The notes: generated by a model from the letters alone, not told the origin. A stretch of 64,000 bases of DNA from Halogeometricum sp. S1BR25-6 (GCF_031624495.1 NZ_JAMQOP010000001.1:1612001-1676000); one strand, 5' to 3'. Shown: positions 24,742-33,512, counted from the first letter of the stretch. Made by a program: numbers and translations.

Positions 24742-26499
24742 TCACTCGCGCAGTTCGTCGAGGACTCGCTCTCGAATCCCCTTGCGAACGTCGTGGCTCT
24801 CCTCGGCGTCGGTGGTGACCTCGATGACGTGCGACCCCTCGCTCGTCGTCGCCGTCTCGTACGCCTCGCGGAAGCCAGCCCGGTCGTCGGCCTCGACGCG
24901 GGTGAACGAGAGGCCGTAGAGGTCGGCGCTCGGTTCGAAGTCGAGGCCGTGCGGCGTCTTGAACTGCGAGGTGAACGGCGGGTCGAACTGCTCGATGGGG
25001 AGCATGTGGAAGATGCCGCCGCCGTCGTTGTTGACGACGACGACGGTGGCGTCCACGTCCGAGCGGCCGATAGCCAGGAGACCGTTCATGTCGTGGTAGT
25101 AGGCGATGTCGCCGGTGACGAGCGTCAGGTCGTCCGTCGTCGCCGACCCGGCGCCGAGGGCCGTCGAGACGATGCCGTCGATGCCGGAGGCGCCGCGGTT
25201 GCCGAGGGCGGTGAGGCTCTTGGTGGACGGCGCGGCGAAGCGGTCGGCGTCGCGGACGGGCATGGAGTTCGAGACGAATATCGTGGCGGGGTCGGGGGCG
25301 AGTTCGAAGACGTCCGCGAGGACGCGTCCCTCGAACGCCTCGGACTCGGCGGCGTCGGCGACGACCGACTCGTGGGTCGCGTCGGCGTCCTCCCAGCGCC
25401 GCCGCCACTCGGGGGAACCGGGACCGGCGAGCAGTCGGGAGAGCCGACCCATCAGACGTGAGGGGTCGGCGACGACGAGGTCCGTCGACGTGAACTCCGC
25501 CTCGCGCCACCCGGCGGCGGGGTCGACCACGAGTTGCTCGGCGTCAACGCGGGCGAGGTACTTCCGGAGCGGTTTCGACGTGGGCGAGGCCCCGACGCGG
25601 AACACCACGTCCGGATCGGGCCACGACTCGGTCACCGAGGGGTCGAGGAAGCCGTCGTAGCCGCCGATGACGGGCGCGACGCGGACGTGGCCGCCGAAGC
25701 GGGCGCCCGAGAGCGGGTCGGCGAGTATCGGAAAGTCCGTCGCGTGCGCGAACGCCGCCAGCGCCTCGCGTTCGACGCCCGGGGCGTCCGCGGGGCCGGC
25801 GACGACGAGGCCGCGGGGTTCGGAGAGTCGGTCCGCGACGTCGCGGAGCGTGTCGTCGTCGAGTTCGGGGACGCCCTCGGTCGTCGAGACGAACGGTCCG
25901 TCGCGCCCGGACTCGGCGAGTTCGGGCAGGTCGTCGGGCACGTCACCCTCCACCTCGACGGGTTCCAGCGGCTTTCTGAAGGGAAGATTGAGGTGGACCG
26001 GTCCGGCGGGCGTCCCCGTCGCCTTCGCGAGCGCTCTGGCCGCCGTCGTCCGGAGCGACCGGAGTTTCCGTGGCGTCGCCTCGGGTTCGGCGACGTCCTT
26101 GTACCAGCGGACCGCGTCGCCGTAGAGCTTCTCCTGGTCGATGGTCTGGTTCGCCCCGGAGTCGCGTATCTCGGGCGGGCGGTCGGCCGTGAGGACGAGC
26201 AGCGGCACCCGCGACTGCGACGCCTCGACGACGGCGGGGTGGAAGTTCGCCGCGGCGGTGCCGGACGTGCAGACGAGGGGCGTCACCTCGCCCGTGCGGC
26301 GCGCGCGCCCGAGGGCGAAGAACGCCGAGGAGCGCTCGTCGAGGTGCGAGAAGACGTGGACGTCGTCGTGGTCGGCGAACGCTTCGGTCAGGGGCGTCGA
26401 ACGGCTTCCGGGCGTGATGCAGACGGCGTCGACGCCGGCGGCGGCGAGTTCGTCGACCAAGGCGTGCGCCCAGAGGACGTTTCGGTTTGGTGCGGTCAT
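24742..26499 (-). CDS. menD: 2-succinyl-5-enolpyruvyl-6-hydroxy-3-cyclohexene-1-carboxylate synthase
   Basis: ThDP-dependent enzyme joining isochorismate and 2-oxoglutarate (SEPHCHC synthase). It has 585 residues. GSRSTPLTEAFADHDDVHV (about 31-49) and the ERSSAFFALG glutamate region are the MenD N-terminal signatures. GNRGASGIDGIVSTALGAG leads into the ThDP/magnesium motif LVTGDIAYYHDMNG...NNDGGGIF. It follows menF by 27 nt, so menF-menD is one transcript. Confidence 0.96.
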   Translation of the reverse strand: MTAPNRNVLWAHALVDELAAAGVDAVCITPGSRSTPLTEAFADHDDVHVFSHLDERSSAFFALGRARRTGEVTPLVCTSGTAAANFHPAVVEASQSRVPLLVLTADRPPEIRDSGANQTIDQEKLYGDAVRWYKDVAEPEATPRKLRSLRTTAARALAKATGTPAGPVHLNLPFRKPLEPVEVEGDVPDDLPELAESGRDGPFVSTTEGVPELDDDTLRDVADRLSEPRGLVVAGPADAPGVEREALAAFAHATDFPILADPLSGARFGGHVRVAPVIGGYDGFLDPSVTESWPDPDVVFRVGASPTSKPLRKYLARVDAEQLVVDPAAGWREAEFTSTDLVVADPSRLMGRLSRLLAGPGSPEWRRRWEDADATHESVVADAAESEAFEGRVLADVFELAPDPATIFVSNSMPVRDADRFAAPSTKSLTALGNRGASGIDGIVSTALGAGSATTDDLTLVTGDIAYYHDMNGLLAIGRSDVDATVVVVNNDGGGIFHMLPIEQFDPPFTSQFKTPHGLDFEPSADLYGLSFTRVEADDRAGFREAYETATTSEGSHVIEVTTDAEESHDVRKGIRERVLDELRE

Positions 26500-26526
26500 G
26501 GTTGTAGTTGTGTGAGAGGGTGAGAA

Positions 26527-27894
26527 TCAGCGAGAGCGTTCCAGTTCGTCGAGGAGGGCGCGGTACTTCAGTTGGACCTCGTCCCACTCCCGGTCGGGGT
26601 CCGAATCTTCGACGACGCCGACGCCGGCGAACAGCGTCGCCACGTCGCCGCGGGCGACGGCCGAGCGGAGGGCGACGGCGAACGTGCCGTACCCGGCGGC
26701 GTCGATCCAGCCGACGGGCGCGGCGTACCAGCCCCGGTCGAACGGTTCGGTGTCGCGGATGGTCTCTAAGGCCGTCTCGGGCGGCAGGCCGCCGACGGCG
26801 GGCGTCGGGTGGAGCGCCTCGACGAGCGAGAGGACGTGCTCGTTCTCCGAGAGCGTCGCTGTCACGGGCGTCCAGAGGTGCTGGACGGTCGCGAGGCGCT
26901 TGACGCGACGCTCGGGGGCGTTCACCGACGAGGCGAACGGGGCGAGTTGTTCGCGGACCGTCTCGGCGACGAGTTCGTGTTCGTGGACGTTCTTCTCGTC
27001 GTCTAAGAGCTCCTGCGCCAGCCACTCGTCCTCGGCGGGCGTCTCCCCGCGGCCGGTCGTCCCGGCCAGCGCGTCCGTCTCGACGGTCCGACCGCGGAGA
27101 CTGACGAGTCGCTCCGGGGTCGCCCCGAAGAACGAGGGTCGCGGACGACCGGACTCGGGTTCGGGGTCGGGTTCGACGAGGAACCGGTAGCACTCGGGGT
27201 AGGCGCCGCCGAGGCGTTCCAGCACGTCCGGAACCGAGAGCGGGGTCTCCAGGTCCACTTCGAGCGCCTGTGCGAGCACCACTTTCAGCAGGTCGCCCGC
27301 GTGGATGCGGTCGACGGCGGCCTCGACGCTCGCGTTCCAGTCGTCTCGGGCCGTGGTCCGCCGGCGGTCGACGACGCCCGGCGGGTCGGCGACGGGACCC
27401 GGGTCCGGGAGCGACGCGAGTCGCTCGCGCTCGCGGTCGAGGCGCTCCTCGACCGCGTCGGCGTCGGCGTCAGGACCGACAGCGTTGACCGTGAGCCACG
27501 CGTCGTCGCCGGCCTCGTCGGTGTACGTCACCTGCACGCGCGGGAAGACGAAGCGGGCGCCGGGGAAGTCCTCCCACGGCGGTCCGTGCGCGCTGTCGGC
27601 GTGGAACGCGAACCCGCCGAACAGGCGGGGCCGGGCGGCCTCGGTGCCGGCGTGGACGTCGCCCGAGGAGAACAGTTCTTCCGCGGCCTCACGTACCCGG
27701 TCGAACCGGTGCGGGCCGTCGGCGGTCACCGTCGCGGCGGCGCCCTCCCCGACCACCGTCGCTTCGTCGGGCGCCGACCAGACGGTCCGCGGCGCTTCGG
27801 CGGCGTCGAGGACGGCGCGAAACGGCGGTGCCGACACGGGGACCGACCTACTGACGAGGTGCGTCTCCGCCTCGTCGGTCCGCAGCGATGCCAT
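26527..27894 (-). CDS. menF: isochorismate synthase
   Basis: Converts chorismate to isochorismate, entry to menaquinone synthesis. It has 455 residues and the chorismate-binding fold. FFGATPERLVSLRGRTVETD, LAGTTGRGETPAEDEWLAQE, the signature HPTPAVGGLP and the acidic EPFDRGWYAAPVGW are in the usual order. The N-terminal half is the divergent ICS extension. First gene of the menFD transcript; the start (MASLRTDEAE) has no competing upstream start. Confidence 0.95.
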   Translation of the reverse strand: MASLRTDEAETHLVSRSVPVSAPPFRAVLDAAEAPRTVWSAPDEATVVGEGAAATVTADGPHRFDRVREAAEELFSSGDVHAGTEAARPRLFGGFAFHADSAHGPPWEDFPGARFVFPRVQVTYTDEAGDDAWLTVNAVGPDADADAVEERLDRERERLASLPDPGPVADPPGVVDRRRTTARDDWNASVEAAVDRIHAGDLLKVVLAQALEVDLETPLSVPDVLERLGGAYPECYRFLVEPDPEPESGRPRPSFFGATPERLVSLRGRTVETDALAGTTGRGETPAEDEWLAQELLDDEKNVHEHELVAETVREQLAPFASSVNAPERRVKRLATVQHLWTPVTATLSENEHVLSLVEALHPTPAVGGLPPETALETIRDTEPFDRGWYAAPVGWIDAAGYGTFAVALRSAVARGDVATLFAGVGVVEDSDPDREWDEVQLKYRALLDELERSR

Positions 27895-27963
27895 TTGCTG
27901 AACCTGAGGAGGCCACAGCCTTTTACCTGACTATCCCGGCGCGGCGCGCTGTTTTCGCCGCCG

Positions 27964-28557
27964 TTAGCTGTACCGCTCCTCGTTCCACGGGTTCGCCGTG
28001 TTCGAGTAGCCCCGCTTCTCCCAGTAGCCGCGTTCGGCCTCGGTGAGGAACTCCACGCCGGAGACCCACTTCGCGCCCTTGTAGGCGTACTTGTGCGGGG
28101 TGACGACGCGGAGGGGGCCGCCGTGGTCGGCGGGGAGGGGGTCGCCGTCGTAGTCGTAGACGAACATCACTTCCTCGCGCATGCAGTCTTCGAGGGGAAG
28201 GTTCGTCGTGTAGCCGTCCAGCGCGTGGAACATGACGTGCTCCGCATCGTCGCGCACGCCGGCCGCCTCGGCCAGCGTCGGGAACGTGACGCCCGTGAAC
28301 TCGCAGTCGAACTTCGACCATCCGGTGACGCAGTGGAAGTCCTGCACCTGCGTCTCCGACGGCAGGTTGCGGAACTCCTCGTAGGAGAAGGAGAGTCCCT
28401 CCTCGACGGCACCCCACACCTCGAACGCCCAGTCGTCGCGGTTCCACGACGGCGTGCCGCTCTTCGATAGCACCGGAAAGCGCGACGTCTCCCGCTGACC
28501 CGGCGGGAGCCTGTCGTCCCCGAACTCCTCGTAGAGGCCCGTCACGTCCTGACTCAT
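27964..28557 (-). CDS. sulfite-oxidase-fold molybdopterin protein, YedY/MsrP-like
   Basis: A 197-residue single-domain molybdopterin oxidoreductase. DFHCVTGWSKFDCEFTGV carries the molybdenum-ligating cysteine (C76). HALDGYTTNLPLEDCM, GDPLPADHGGPLRVVTPHKY and YKGAKWVSGVEF form the cofactor-binding set. Length and absence of a heme or dimerisation domain put it with YedY-type proteins. Unlike MsrP it has no Tat signal, so it would act in the cytoplasm; its substrate is unknown. Convergent or isolated neighbours give no functional link. Confidence 0.87.
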   Translation of the reverse strand: MSQDVTGLYEEFGDDRLPPGQRETSRFPVLSKSGTPSWNRDDWAFEVWGAVEEGLSFSYEEFRNLPSETQVQDFHCVTGWSKFDCEFTGVTFPTLAEAAGVRDDAEHVMFHALDGYTTNLPLEDCMREEVMFVYDYDGDPLPADHGGPLRVVTPHKYAYKGAKWVSGVEFLTEAERGYWEKRGYSNTANPWNEERYS

Positions 28558-28734
28558 ACCCGACCGTTCGCCGCGGCGCACCTAACGGTGACGACTCCGG
28601 CGGGGGAGACGCCCTCGGCGGCGCCGCGGAGTCGGACGACTGTTCCGACTCGCCAACTTCGTTTGTGGGCGAAAGAAGGGATTCCCACGAAAGCCGGCAC
28701 AGATATTGGCGTTCGGGGAAAAGCTGGGCGCAGG

Positions 28735-28744
28735 ACTTAAATAA
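28735..28744 (+). promoter_or_regulatory. TATA box of the ribbon-helix-helix gene
   Basis: The element acttaaataa stands about 30 nt before the ATG, predicting a leaderless or nearly leaderless mRNA. The 200 nt upstream of it hold no gene. Confidence 0.65.
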
Positions 28745-28771
28745 GCCGACTCCAAACCCCCGGGCGTTCAG

Positions 28772-28981
28772 ATGCCGAAAGTCAACATCAGCGTACCCGA
28801 GCACCTCGAGATGCAGATCGCACAGCTCGTCGAACAGGGTGAGTTCATGAGCCGCGAAGAAGCCATCGAGGAGCTCCTCTCGACGGGTATTCGCGCGTTC
28901 AAGACGAGCGGTCCGATGGACGAGGACGACCACCTCGAAGACGACGGAATGATGGGACACGAAGACGAGTACGTCTTCTAG
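28772..28981 (+). CDS. ribbon-helix-helix (CopG-type) small regulator
   Basis: A 69-residue protein. MPKVNISVPEHLEMQIAQLV is the N-terminal strand and first helix of an RHH fold, followed by GEFMSREEAIEELLSTGIRA (helix 2). The tail is acidic (DEDDHLEDDGMMG). RHH proteins bind DNA as dimers through the paired strands. No toxin partner follows, so a chromosomal regulator is more likely than an antitoxin. Its targets are unknown. Confidence 0.82.
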   Translation: MPKVNISVPEHLEMQIAQLVEQGEFMSREEAIEELLSTGIRAFKTSGPMDEDDHLEDDGMMGHEDEYVF

Positions 28982-29007
28982 CCGCAGCGTGTCATCGAAA
29001 CCCAATA

Positions 29008-29018
29008 ACCCTTAAATC
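29008..29018 (+). promoter_or_regulatory. TATA box of the UPF0058 gene
   Basis: The element acccttaaatc is centred about 27 nt before the ATG, giving a leaderless transcript for the UPF0058 gene separate from the RHH gene. Confidence 0.6.
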
Positions 29019-29040
29019 GACCTCTCACGTACCCGAGACC

Positions 29041-29319
29041 ATGCACAAGGACGAACTTCTCGAACTTCACGAGCAGATGGTGATAATCAAGGACCACTTC
29101 GCCGGTCGCGAGAACGTGGACGACGGACTGTTCGAACCGTACGACCAACTCGCCGTCGAGCCCTCGCACGTCCACAAATCCAAGAGTGAGCACAAACACG
29201 CCGTCTTCGTCCTCGGTAACGCCCTCGCGGCGGCGATGAGCGAAGACGAGTTCTCCAACGCCGGCCGGGTCGGCAAGCGGATGGAGGAACTCGCCGAGGA
29301 CGCCGAATCGAAGCTCTGA
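29041..29319 (+). CDS. UPF0058 family protein
   Basis: A 92-residue, mostly helical acidic protein. MHKDELLELHEQMVIIKDHF and the central HVHKSKSEHKHAVFVLGNAL are the hallmarks of archaeal UPF0058, a conserved euryarchaeal family of unknown function. The family often lies near RHH regulators and information-processing genes, as here. It ends just before a T5 run that can terminate transcription. Confidence 0.88.
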   Translation: MHKDELLELHEQMVIIKDHFAGRENVDDGLFEPYDQLAVEPSHVHKSKSEHKHAVFVLGNALAAAMSEDEFSNAGRVGKRMEELAEDAESKL

Positions 29320-29326
29320 GTTCGGA

Positions 29327-29331
29327 TTTTT
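29327..29331 (+). terminator. oligo-T terminator after UPF0058
   Basis: A TTTTT run eight bases after the stop codon in GC-rich surroundings fits archaeal intrinsic termination, which depends on U-runs rather than hairpins. Confidence 0.4.
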
Positions 29332-29433
29332 GCCGTGTCTCGACCGACGCCCAACCGCCGAGAGCGTCGCATAGCCGTCGCGCCGTTCGGGGGAGCGCCC
29401 GCGCCTGCGAGAGGTTCTTAACCGCGCCGACGA

Positions 29434-31107
29434 ATGACCGGGGTGATGGACGTTTCGGGATGGCTAGTCGTTCAGCGCGCGGGGGTCGTCGTCGCGTTCG
29501 TGCTCGCCGCGGCCGCCGTCGTCGCCGCGGACCGACCGTCGGGACGGTGGGGAGCGGCGCTCCGGCGCCGGTTCGTCCTCGGGGTGCCGTGGGGCAGTCT
29601 CCTCACCCTCCTCGGCGTCCTCGCCGTCTACCTGTTCGTGCAAGGTGGGCTGAGCCACTGGTACAACCCCCTCACGATCCCGTTTCGGGCATGGTCGTAC
29701 TTCTACCCGCTCGGCGTGGTCACCGCCGGGTTCGCGCACAGCGGCCCCGGCCACCTGCTCGGCAACCTCGTCGGCGCGGCCGCGTTCGCGCCCATCGCCG
29801 AGTACGCGTGGGGGCACTTCCCCCGCGAACGGGGAGCGACGTCGTTCGGGTCGTGGCGGACGAATCCATACGTCCGCGCGTTCGTCGTCTTCCCCGCCGT
29901 CGTCTTCGTCGTCGGCGTCTGCACCGCCGCGTTCGCCATCGGTCCCATTATCGGTTTCTCGGGCGTCGTCTTCGCCTTCGCGGGGTTCGCGCTCGTCAAC
30001 TACCCGTTCGGCACCGTCGTCGCCCTCGCGGTCGGCAGCGTCGTCCGCACCGTCTACGCGGCGATGCAGACGCCGCAACTCACCGCCGGCGGCCGCCCCG
30101 CCTATATCACGCCGTGGTGGGCGGACATCGCGATTCAGGGGCACGCGTTCGGCCTCTTCGTCGGCGTCCTCCTCGGGGCAGCGCTCGTCCGGACACGACC
30201 GAAGGACGCCCGGCCCTCGGCGCTCAGACTGTGGACGGCGACGGTCGTCTTCGGCGTCCAGCAGTCGCTGTGGGCGGTGTACTGGTACCGCGGCGGCGAC
30301 ACCTACGTTCTCTACCGCGCCGTCGGCGTCGGCCTCGTCGCGGTGATGGCCGTCGTCGTCACCTACACCGTCGTCGGGTCGGACCGGCCCGTCCTCGAAG
30401 GCGTCTTCGAGGGGGCGTTCGCGCACCGCCGCTGGCAGGCGGGCGCCGCCTGTCTCCTCCTCGTCACGGGGGCCATGACCGGACCGGCCGTCGTCGCCAA
30501 CCTCTACACCGCCGGCGACGACGAGTTGCCGGGCGAGGAGGTTGTCGTCCGCGACTACGAGGTGACGTACGCCGAGGGCGTGACGAACGGGATGACCGCC
30601 GCCGTCGACGTGAGCGCGTTCGGCGAGACGACGGCGGTGAACACCTCCGGCGTCGTCGTCAGAAGCGAGGAACGCGGCATCTGGACGACCGCGGTGACGA
30701 AGGGGCGGTTGGCGTTCGGCGGACGGGCCGCCGTCGTCGTCGGCGGCGTCGGATGGCGGGAGACGGTGCACGCCGTCCGCGACGGGTGGGTGACCACGGG
30801 CGGCAACACCACCTACCGCGTCCTCCTCGTCCGCGACGGGAGCGCACGCGTCGCCTACACCGCCGACCCGGCGAGGGCCGGTCCGGTCGTCGGCGGGCGG
30901 AACATCAGCGTCGAGGCGGCCCCGCAGGGGTACTATCTGCGCGTGAATCGGGAGAACGAGACGGTGGCGGCTCGCCTCCCCCAAACAAACCAGTCGGTGA
31001 CGCTCGACGGACTGACGTTCACCAGAGAGAAGCGGAAACTGTTCGTCGAGTACGGTGAGAACGGCGAGACGCGACTGCAGATAGCCAAGCGGGAGACGTA
31101 CAAGTAG
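29434..31107 (+). CDS. rhomboid-family intramembrane protease with large C-terminal extension
   Basis: A 557-residue membrane protein. The rhomboid core occupies about residues 50-255: the TM2 motif GHLLGN with H107 and N111, the catalytic serine S176 in GFSG, and the catalytic histidine H237 in QGHAFG. All three active-site positions are present, so it should be an active protease. Two further hydrophobic segments follow, then an extracellular-looking, beta-rich domain of about 190 residues (about 365-557). That domain carries several NxS/T sites. Such a long extension is unusual for rhomboids. An in-frame ATG four codons later is an alternative start. Confidence 0.85.
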   Translation: MTGVMDVSGWLVVQRAGVVVAFVLAAAAVVAADRPSGRWGAALRRRFVLGVPWGSLLTLLGVLAVYLFVQGGLSHWYNPLTIPFRAWSYFYPLGVVTAGFAHSGPGHLLGNLVGAAAFAPIAEYAWGHFPRERGATSFGSWRTNPYVRAFVVFPAVVFVVGVCTAAFAIGPIIGFSGVVFAFAGFALVNYPFGTVVALAVGSVVRTVYAAMQTPQLTAGGRPAYITPWWADIAIQGHAFGLFVGVLLGAALVRTRPKDARPSALRLWTATVVFGVQQSLWAVYWYRGGDTYVLYRAVGVGLVAVMAVVVTYTVVGSDRPVLEGVFEGAFAHRRWQAGAACLLLVTGAMTGPAVVANLYTAGDDELPGEEVVVRDYEVTYAEGVTNGMTAAVDVSAFGETTAVNTSGVVVRSEERGIWTTAVTKGRLAFGGRAAVVVGGVGWRETVHAVRDGWVTTGGNTTYRVLLVRDGSARVAYTADPARAGPVVGGRNISVEAAPQGYYLRVNRENETVAARLPQTNQSVTLDGLTFTREKRKLFVEYGENGETRLQIAKRETYK

Positions 31108-31731
31108 TCACTCCCACTCGATGCGGTACACCTCGGTGGCGATGTCCTTCGTCTCCGCGTCGTGGAAGTCGAACTGCCGGTCGAGGCTGAACGTCGCGCG
31201 GAAGGCGTGGGTCACCTCGCCGCCCTCGTCGGCGGCGAACGCCTCGACGAACTCCTCGGACCCCTCGTTGTGCACCGAGTAGGAGACGTCCGCGAGTTTC
31301 GACGCCGTCTCCAGAAACGCCCGGTCGACGTGTTCGCGACCGCGCTGAGCGCCGAAGGGCGGGTTCATCAGCACCGTCACGGGTTCGTCGATACACAGAG
31401 GGGCGCGCGTGGCGTCGCCGCGGACCCAGTGGATGGGCGTCGTCGTGCCGACGCGGACGCGGTTCTCGCGGGCGGTGTCGAGGGCCTCCGCGTCCACGTC
31501 GACGCCGACGACGCGGGCGGGGCCGCGGAGGGCGGCGCCGAGGGTGAGCATCCCCGTTCCGGTTCCGAGGTCCACCACCGTCTTCCCCTCGACGTCGCCG
31601 TTGAGGTCCGCGACGTGGACGACGTGGGCGGCGAGCGTCGGCGGCGTCGGGTACTGTTCGAGTTCGACCCGCGGGTTCTCGAAGCCGGCGACGACGGAGA
31701 GTTGCGTCTCCAGCGCTGCCTTCGTCGCCAT
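31108..31731 (-). CDS. METTL5-type SAM-dependent RNA methyltransferase
   Basis: A 207-residue Rossmann-fold methyltransferase. The SAM motif VDLGTGTGMLT is at 53-63, the acidic GVDVDAEAL at 76-84, and the catalytic N6-adenine/RNA motif NPPF at 123-126. The N-terminus LEQYPTPPTLAAHVVH is the METTL5 family signature. Eukaryotic METTL5 makes m6A on small-subunit rRNA; an rRNA or tRNA target here is inferred. It is translationally coupled (1-nt overlap) to the upstream unknown gene. Its 3' end directly abuts the rhomboid gene. Confidence 0.88.
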   Translation of the reverse strand: MATKAALETQLSVVAGFENPRVELEQYPTPPTLAAHVVHVADLNGDVEGKTVVDLGTGTGMLTLGAALRGPARVVGVDVDAEALDTARENRVRVGTTTPIHWVRGDATRAPLCIDEPVTVLMNPPFGAQRGREHVDRAFLETASKLADVSYSVHNEGSEEFVEAFAADEGGEVTHAFRATFSLDRQFDFHDAETKDIATEVYRIEWE

Positions 31732-32132
31732 CAGGTGGAGACGGCGCCGGACACCGAGAGCGCGACGCCTTCGCGGCGGGCGCGTTCGTCGAGGGCGCGG
31801 AGTGTCGAGCGGACGGCTTCCTCGTCGGCCGCCGCTTCGACGGTGAGGTCGAGGCGGGAGACGCCGAGGAGGGAGGCGGCGCGGACGTACGCGCGCAGGT
31901 TCTCCGCGACGGTCTGCGTCGCGTACGGGCAGTCCTCCTCGAAGGCGGCCTCGACGGTCAGCACCGCCGGGTGGTAGCCGTCGGCGGCGAGTCCGGCCTT
32001 CAGGTCGCGCAGGTACTCCGGAGCGGTCGAATCGAGGCTGGACGCCGACAGCGACACCGGCGTTACCTCGGGGACGGCGGCCGCGTCCACGTCTTGCACT
32101 ACGGACGACTGCCGTGCGGGCGTCGTGCTCAT
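31731..32132 (-). CDS. conserved hypothetical protein coupled to METTL5-type gene
   Basis: A 133-residue soluble protein of unknown family. The N-terminal 35 residues look disordered. The rest has a simple alternating pattern (YLRDLKAGLAADGYHPAVLT, LLGVSRLDLTVEAA, REGVALSVSGAVST) suggesting a small alpha/beta domain, possibly ferredoxin-like. It contains only one cysteine. Its stop overlaps the ATG of the methyltransferase by one base, so the two form an operon and a functional partnership is plausible. A longer start in a TATA-rich stretch was rejected. Confidence 0.65.
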   Translation of the reverse strand: MSTTPARQSSVVQDVDAAAVPEVTPVSLSASSLDSTAPEYLRDLKAGLAADGYHPAVLTVEAAFEEDCPYATQTVAENLRAYVRAASLLGVSRLDLTVEAAADEEAVRSTLRALDERARREGVALSVSGAVST

Positions 32133-32376
32133 GTCGTCGCTACATACCCAGTATTCATACAAAAGACTTTCTGAATGTCTGGTGGTAATATTATATCAGG
32201 ATTATCGCCCGACAACGGCGGGTTATAGGGGTGGGAGAAACGGTCCCCGGGACTGAAGCCGCCTCGTTCGAGACGTTCGCACGGGGTCGCACGCTCCGCG
32301 CCCCCATTCCCCCACATTCATACTTCCACGCTCACCGCGCCGAGCGGTGCCGCCGGTTCGAGGTCGTCCGACGCCG

Positions 32377-33336
32377 TCAGTACCGGCGTTCGAGCACCAC
32401 GACGCCGTCGCCGTCCCGCAGTCGTATCGTATCGCCGCCGTTGTTCCACACCGCCGACCCGCGCCCCCAGTACACCGTCTCCGCGTCGTCCGTCCCCGTT
32501 CCGGTTCTGAGCGTGAGTTCCGCGCCCGGTTCGAGTCTCGTCCCTCGGGGGAAGGTGTAGTCGTTCCCCGCGGCGTCCACGACGGACCACCCCGAGAGGT
32601 CGACCGCTTTGTCGCCCTCGTTCCGGAAGACGACGTACTCCCCGTTCGGGTTCTCGTTGTCGTTTCCGGGGGCGTCGGCGCGAACCTCGGCGACTTCTAT
32701 CTCGGCGTCGGTCGCGCCTTCCGATCGGGTTTCGGAGGCGGTTGGAGTCGAGGCGTCGACGCACGACCAGAGGCCGCGGCGGGCCGTCCGGGCGTCGGCC
32801 TCGGCGGCGCGGTAACGTTCACGTTCGGTAAAGGTGCTCTCGTACAGTCGCGCGCGCCCCGATTCGACCAGCGCGTAGTTGAACGAGTCGCCGTCGACGT
32901 AGACGTACGCGAGGAGGCGGTCGTAGTAGCCGCGCCTGTCCGCCGTCTCGTCGAAGACGAGACGCACTCGTTCGCCCGAGAGACGCGCTTTCGCGTACGC
33001 CGAGGCGTCCTCGCCGGCGGCGTCGAGGCAGGCGACCCCTGCCTCGGTGTCGGGGACGCCCTCGTACTCGTCGGGGGTGTTCGACCCGTACACTTCCGGC
33101 GTATCGACGCCTAAGAGGCGGACCGTGTCCCGGGAGCCGTCGGCGTATCTGACTTTCACGGTGTCGCCGTCGACCACCTCCGTGACGGTGACGTAGACGC
33201 TCTCCCCGGCGGGAGTCGCCCCCTCGGACGTCGCTGGCGGCGTCTCCGCCGACGTCCCCGGCGCCGACGGCGCGACCCCGAGACACCCGGCGAGGACGAG
33301 GAGAACGGCGAGAGACGCGAAGATGCGCGGTCGCAT
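32377..33336 (-). CDS. secreted lipoprotein: thermonuclease-like domain plus lamin-tail domain
   Basis: A 319-residue exported protein. The lipobox LAGC places the lipidated cysteine at C18, followed by a Thr/Pro-rich linker. Residues about 45-190 are a staphylococcal-nuclease (SNase) domain: VVDGDTVKVRYADGSRDTVR, LLGVDTPEVYG, RLVFDETADRRGYYDRLLAY and the family end ARTARRGLWS. Residues about 215-319 are a lamin-tail (LTD) beta domain (NGEYVVFRNEGDKAVDLSGW). It should degrade extracellular DNA or RNA at the cell surface, perhaps for nutrient use. The catalytic Arg and Glu positions look intact. Confidence 0.88.
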   Translation of the reverse strand: MRPRIFASLAVLLVLAGCLGVAPSAPGTSAETPPATSEGATPAGESVYVTVTEVVDGDTVKVRYADGSRDTVRLLGVDTPEVYGSNTPDEYEGVPDTEAGVACLDAAGEDASAYAKARLSGERVRLVFDETADRRGYYDRLLAYVYVDGDSFNYALVESGRARLYESTFTERERYRAAEADARTARRGLWSCVDASTPTASETRSEGATDAEIEVAEVRADAPGNDNENPNGEYVVFRNEGDKAVDLSGWSVVDAAGNDYTFPRGTRLEPGAELTLRTGTGTDDAETVYWGRGSAVWNNGGDTIRLRDGDGVVVLERRY

Positions 33337-33475
33337 GCGAACCCGTTAGGCCGACGTCGGGATAACGGAACCGGCGTCCGGCGCCGCCGACCCGGGCGGC
33401 GATTCGGCGTCGGGCGCGCCGCAAAACCGATAGATACTACTTGCTAGCCCGCATCAGTATATCGGCATCCTTATA

Positions 33476-33490
33476 CGAAGATTTAAATAC
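33476..33490 (+). promoter_or_regulatory. BRE/TATA promoter of the TFB gene
   Basis: The sequence cgaagatttaaatac is a textbook BRE plus TATA element. It lies about 27 nt before the TFB ATG and implies a short or absent 5' leader. Confidence 0.7.
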
Positions 33491-33512
33491 GTCGTGCACC
33501 ACAAACCTTATA

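Noticed and set aside
32133-32376. 244-nt gap between the unknown METTL5 partner and the nuclease gene as an RNA gene
   Set aside because: Only promoter-like AT-rich sequence on one side and GC-rich sequence without stable tRNA-like or C/D box structure on the other; nothing can be supported.
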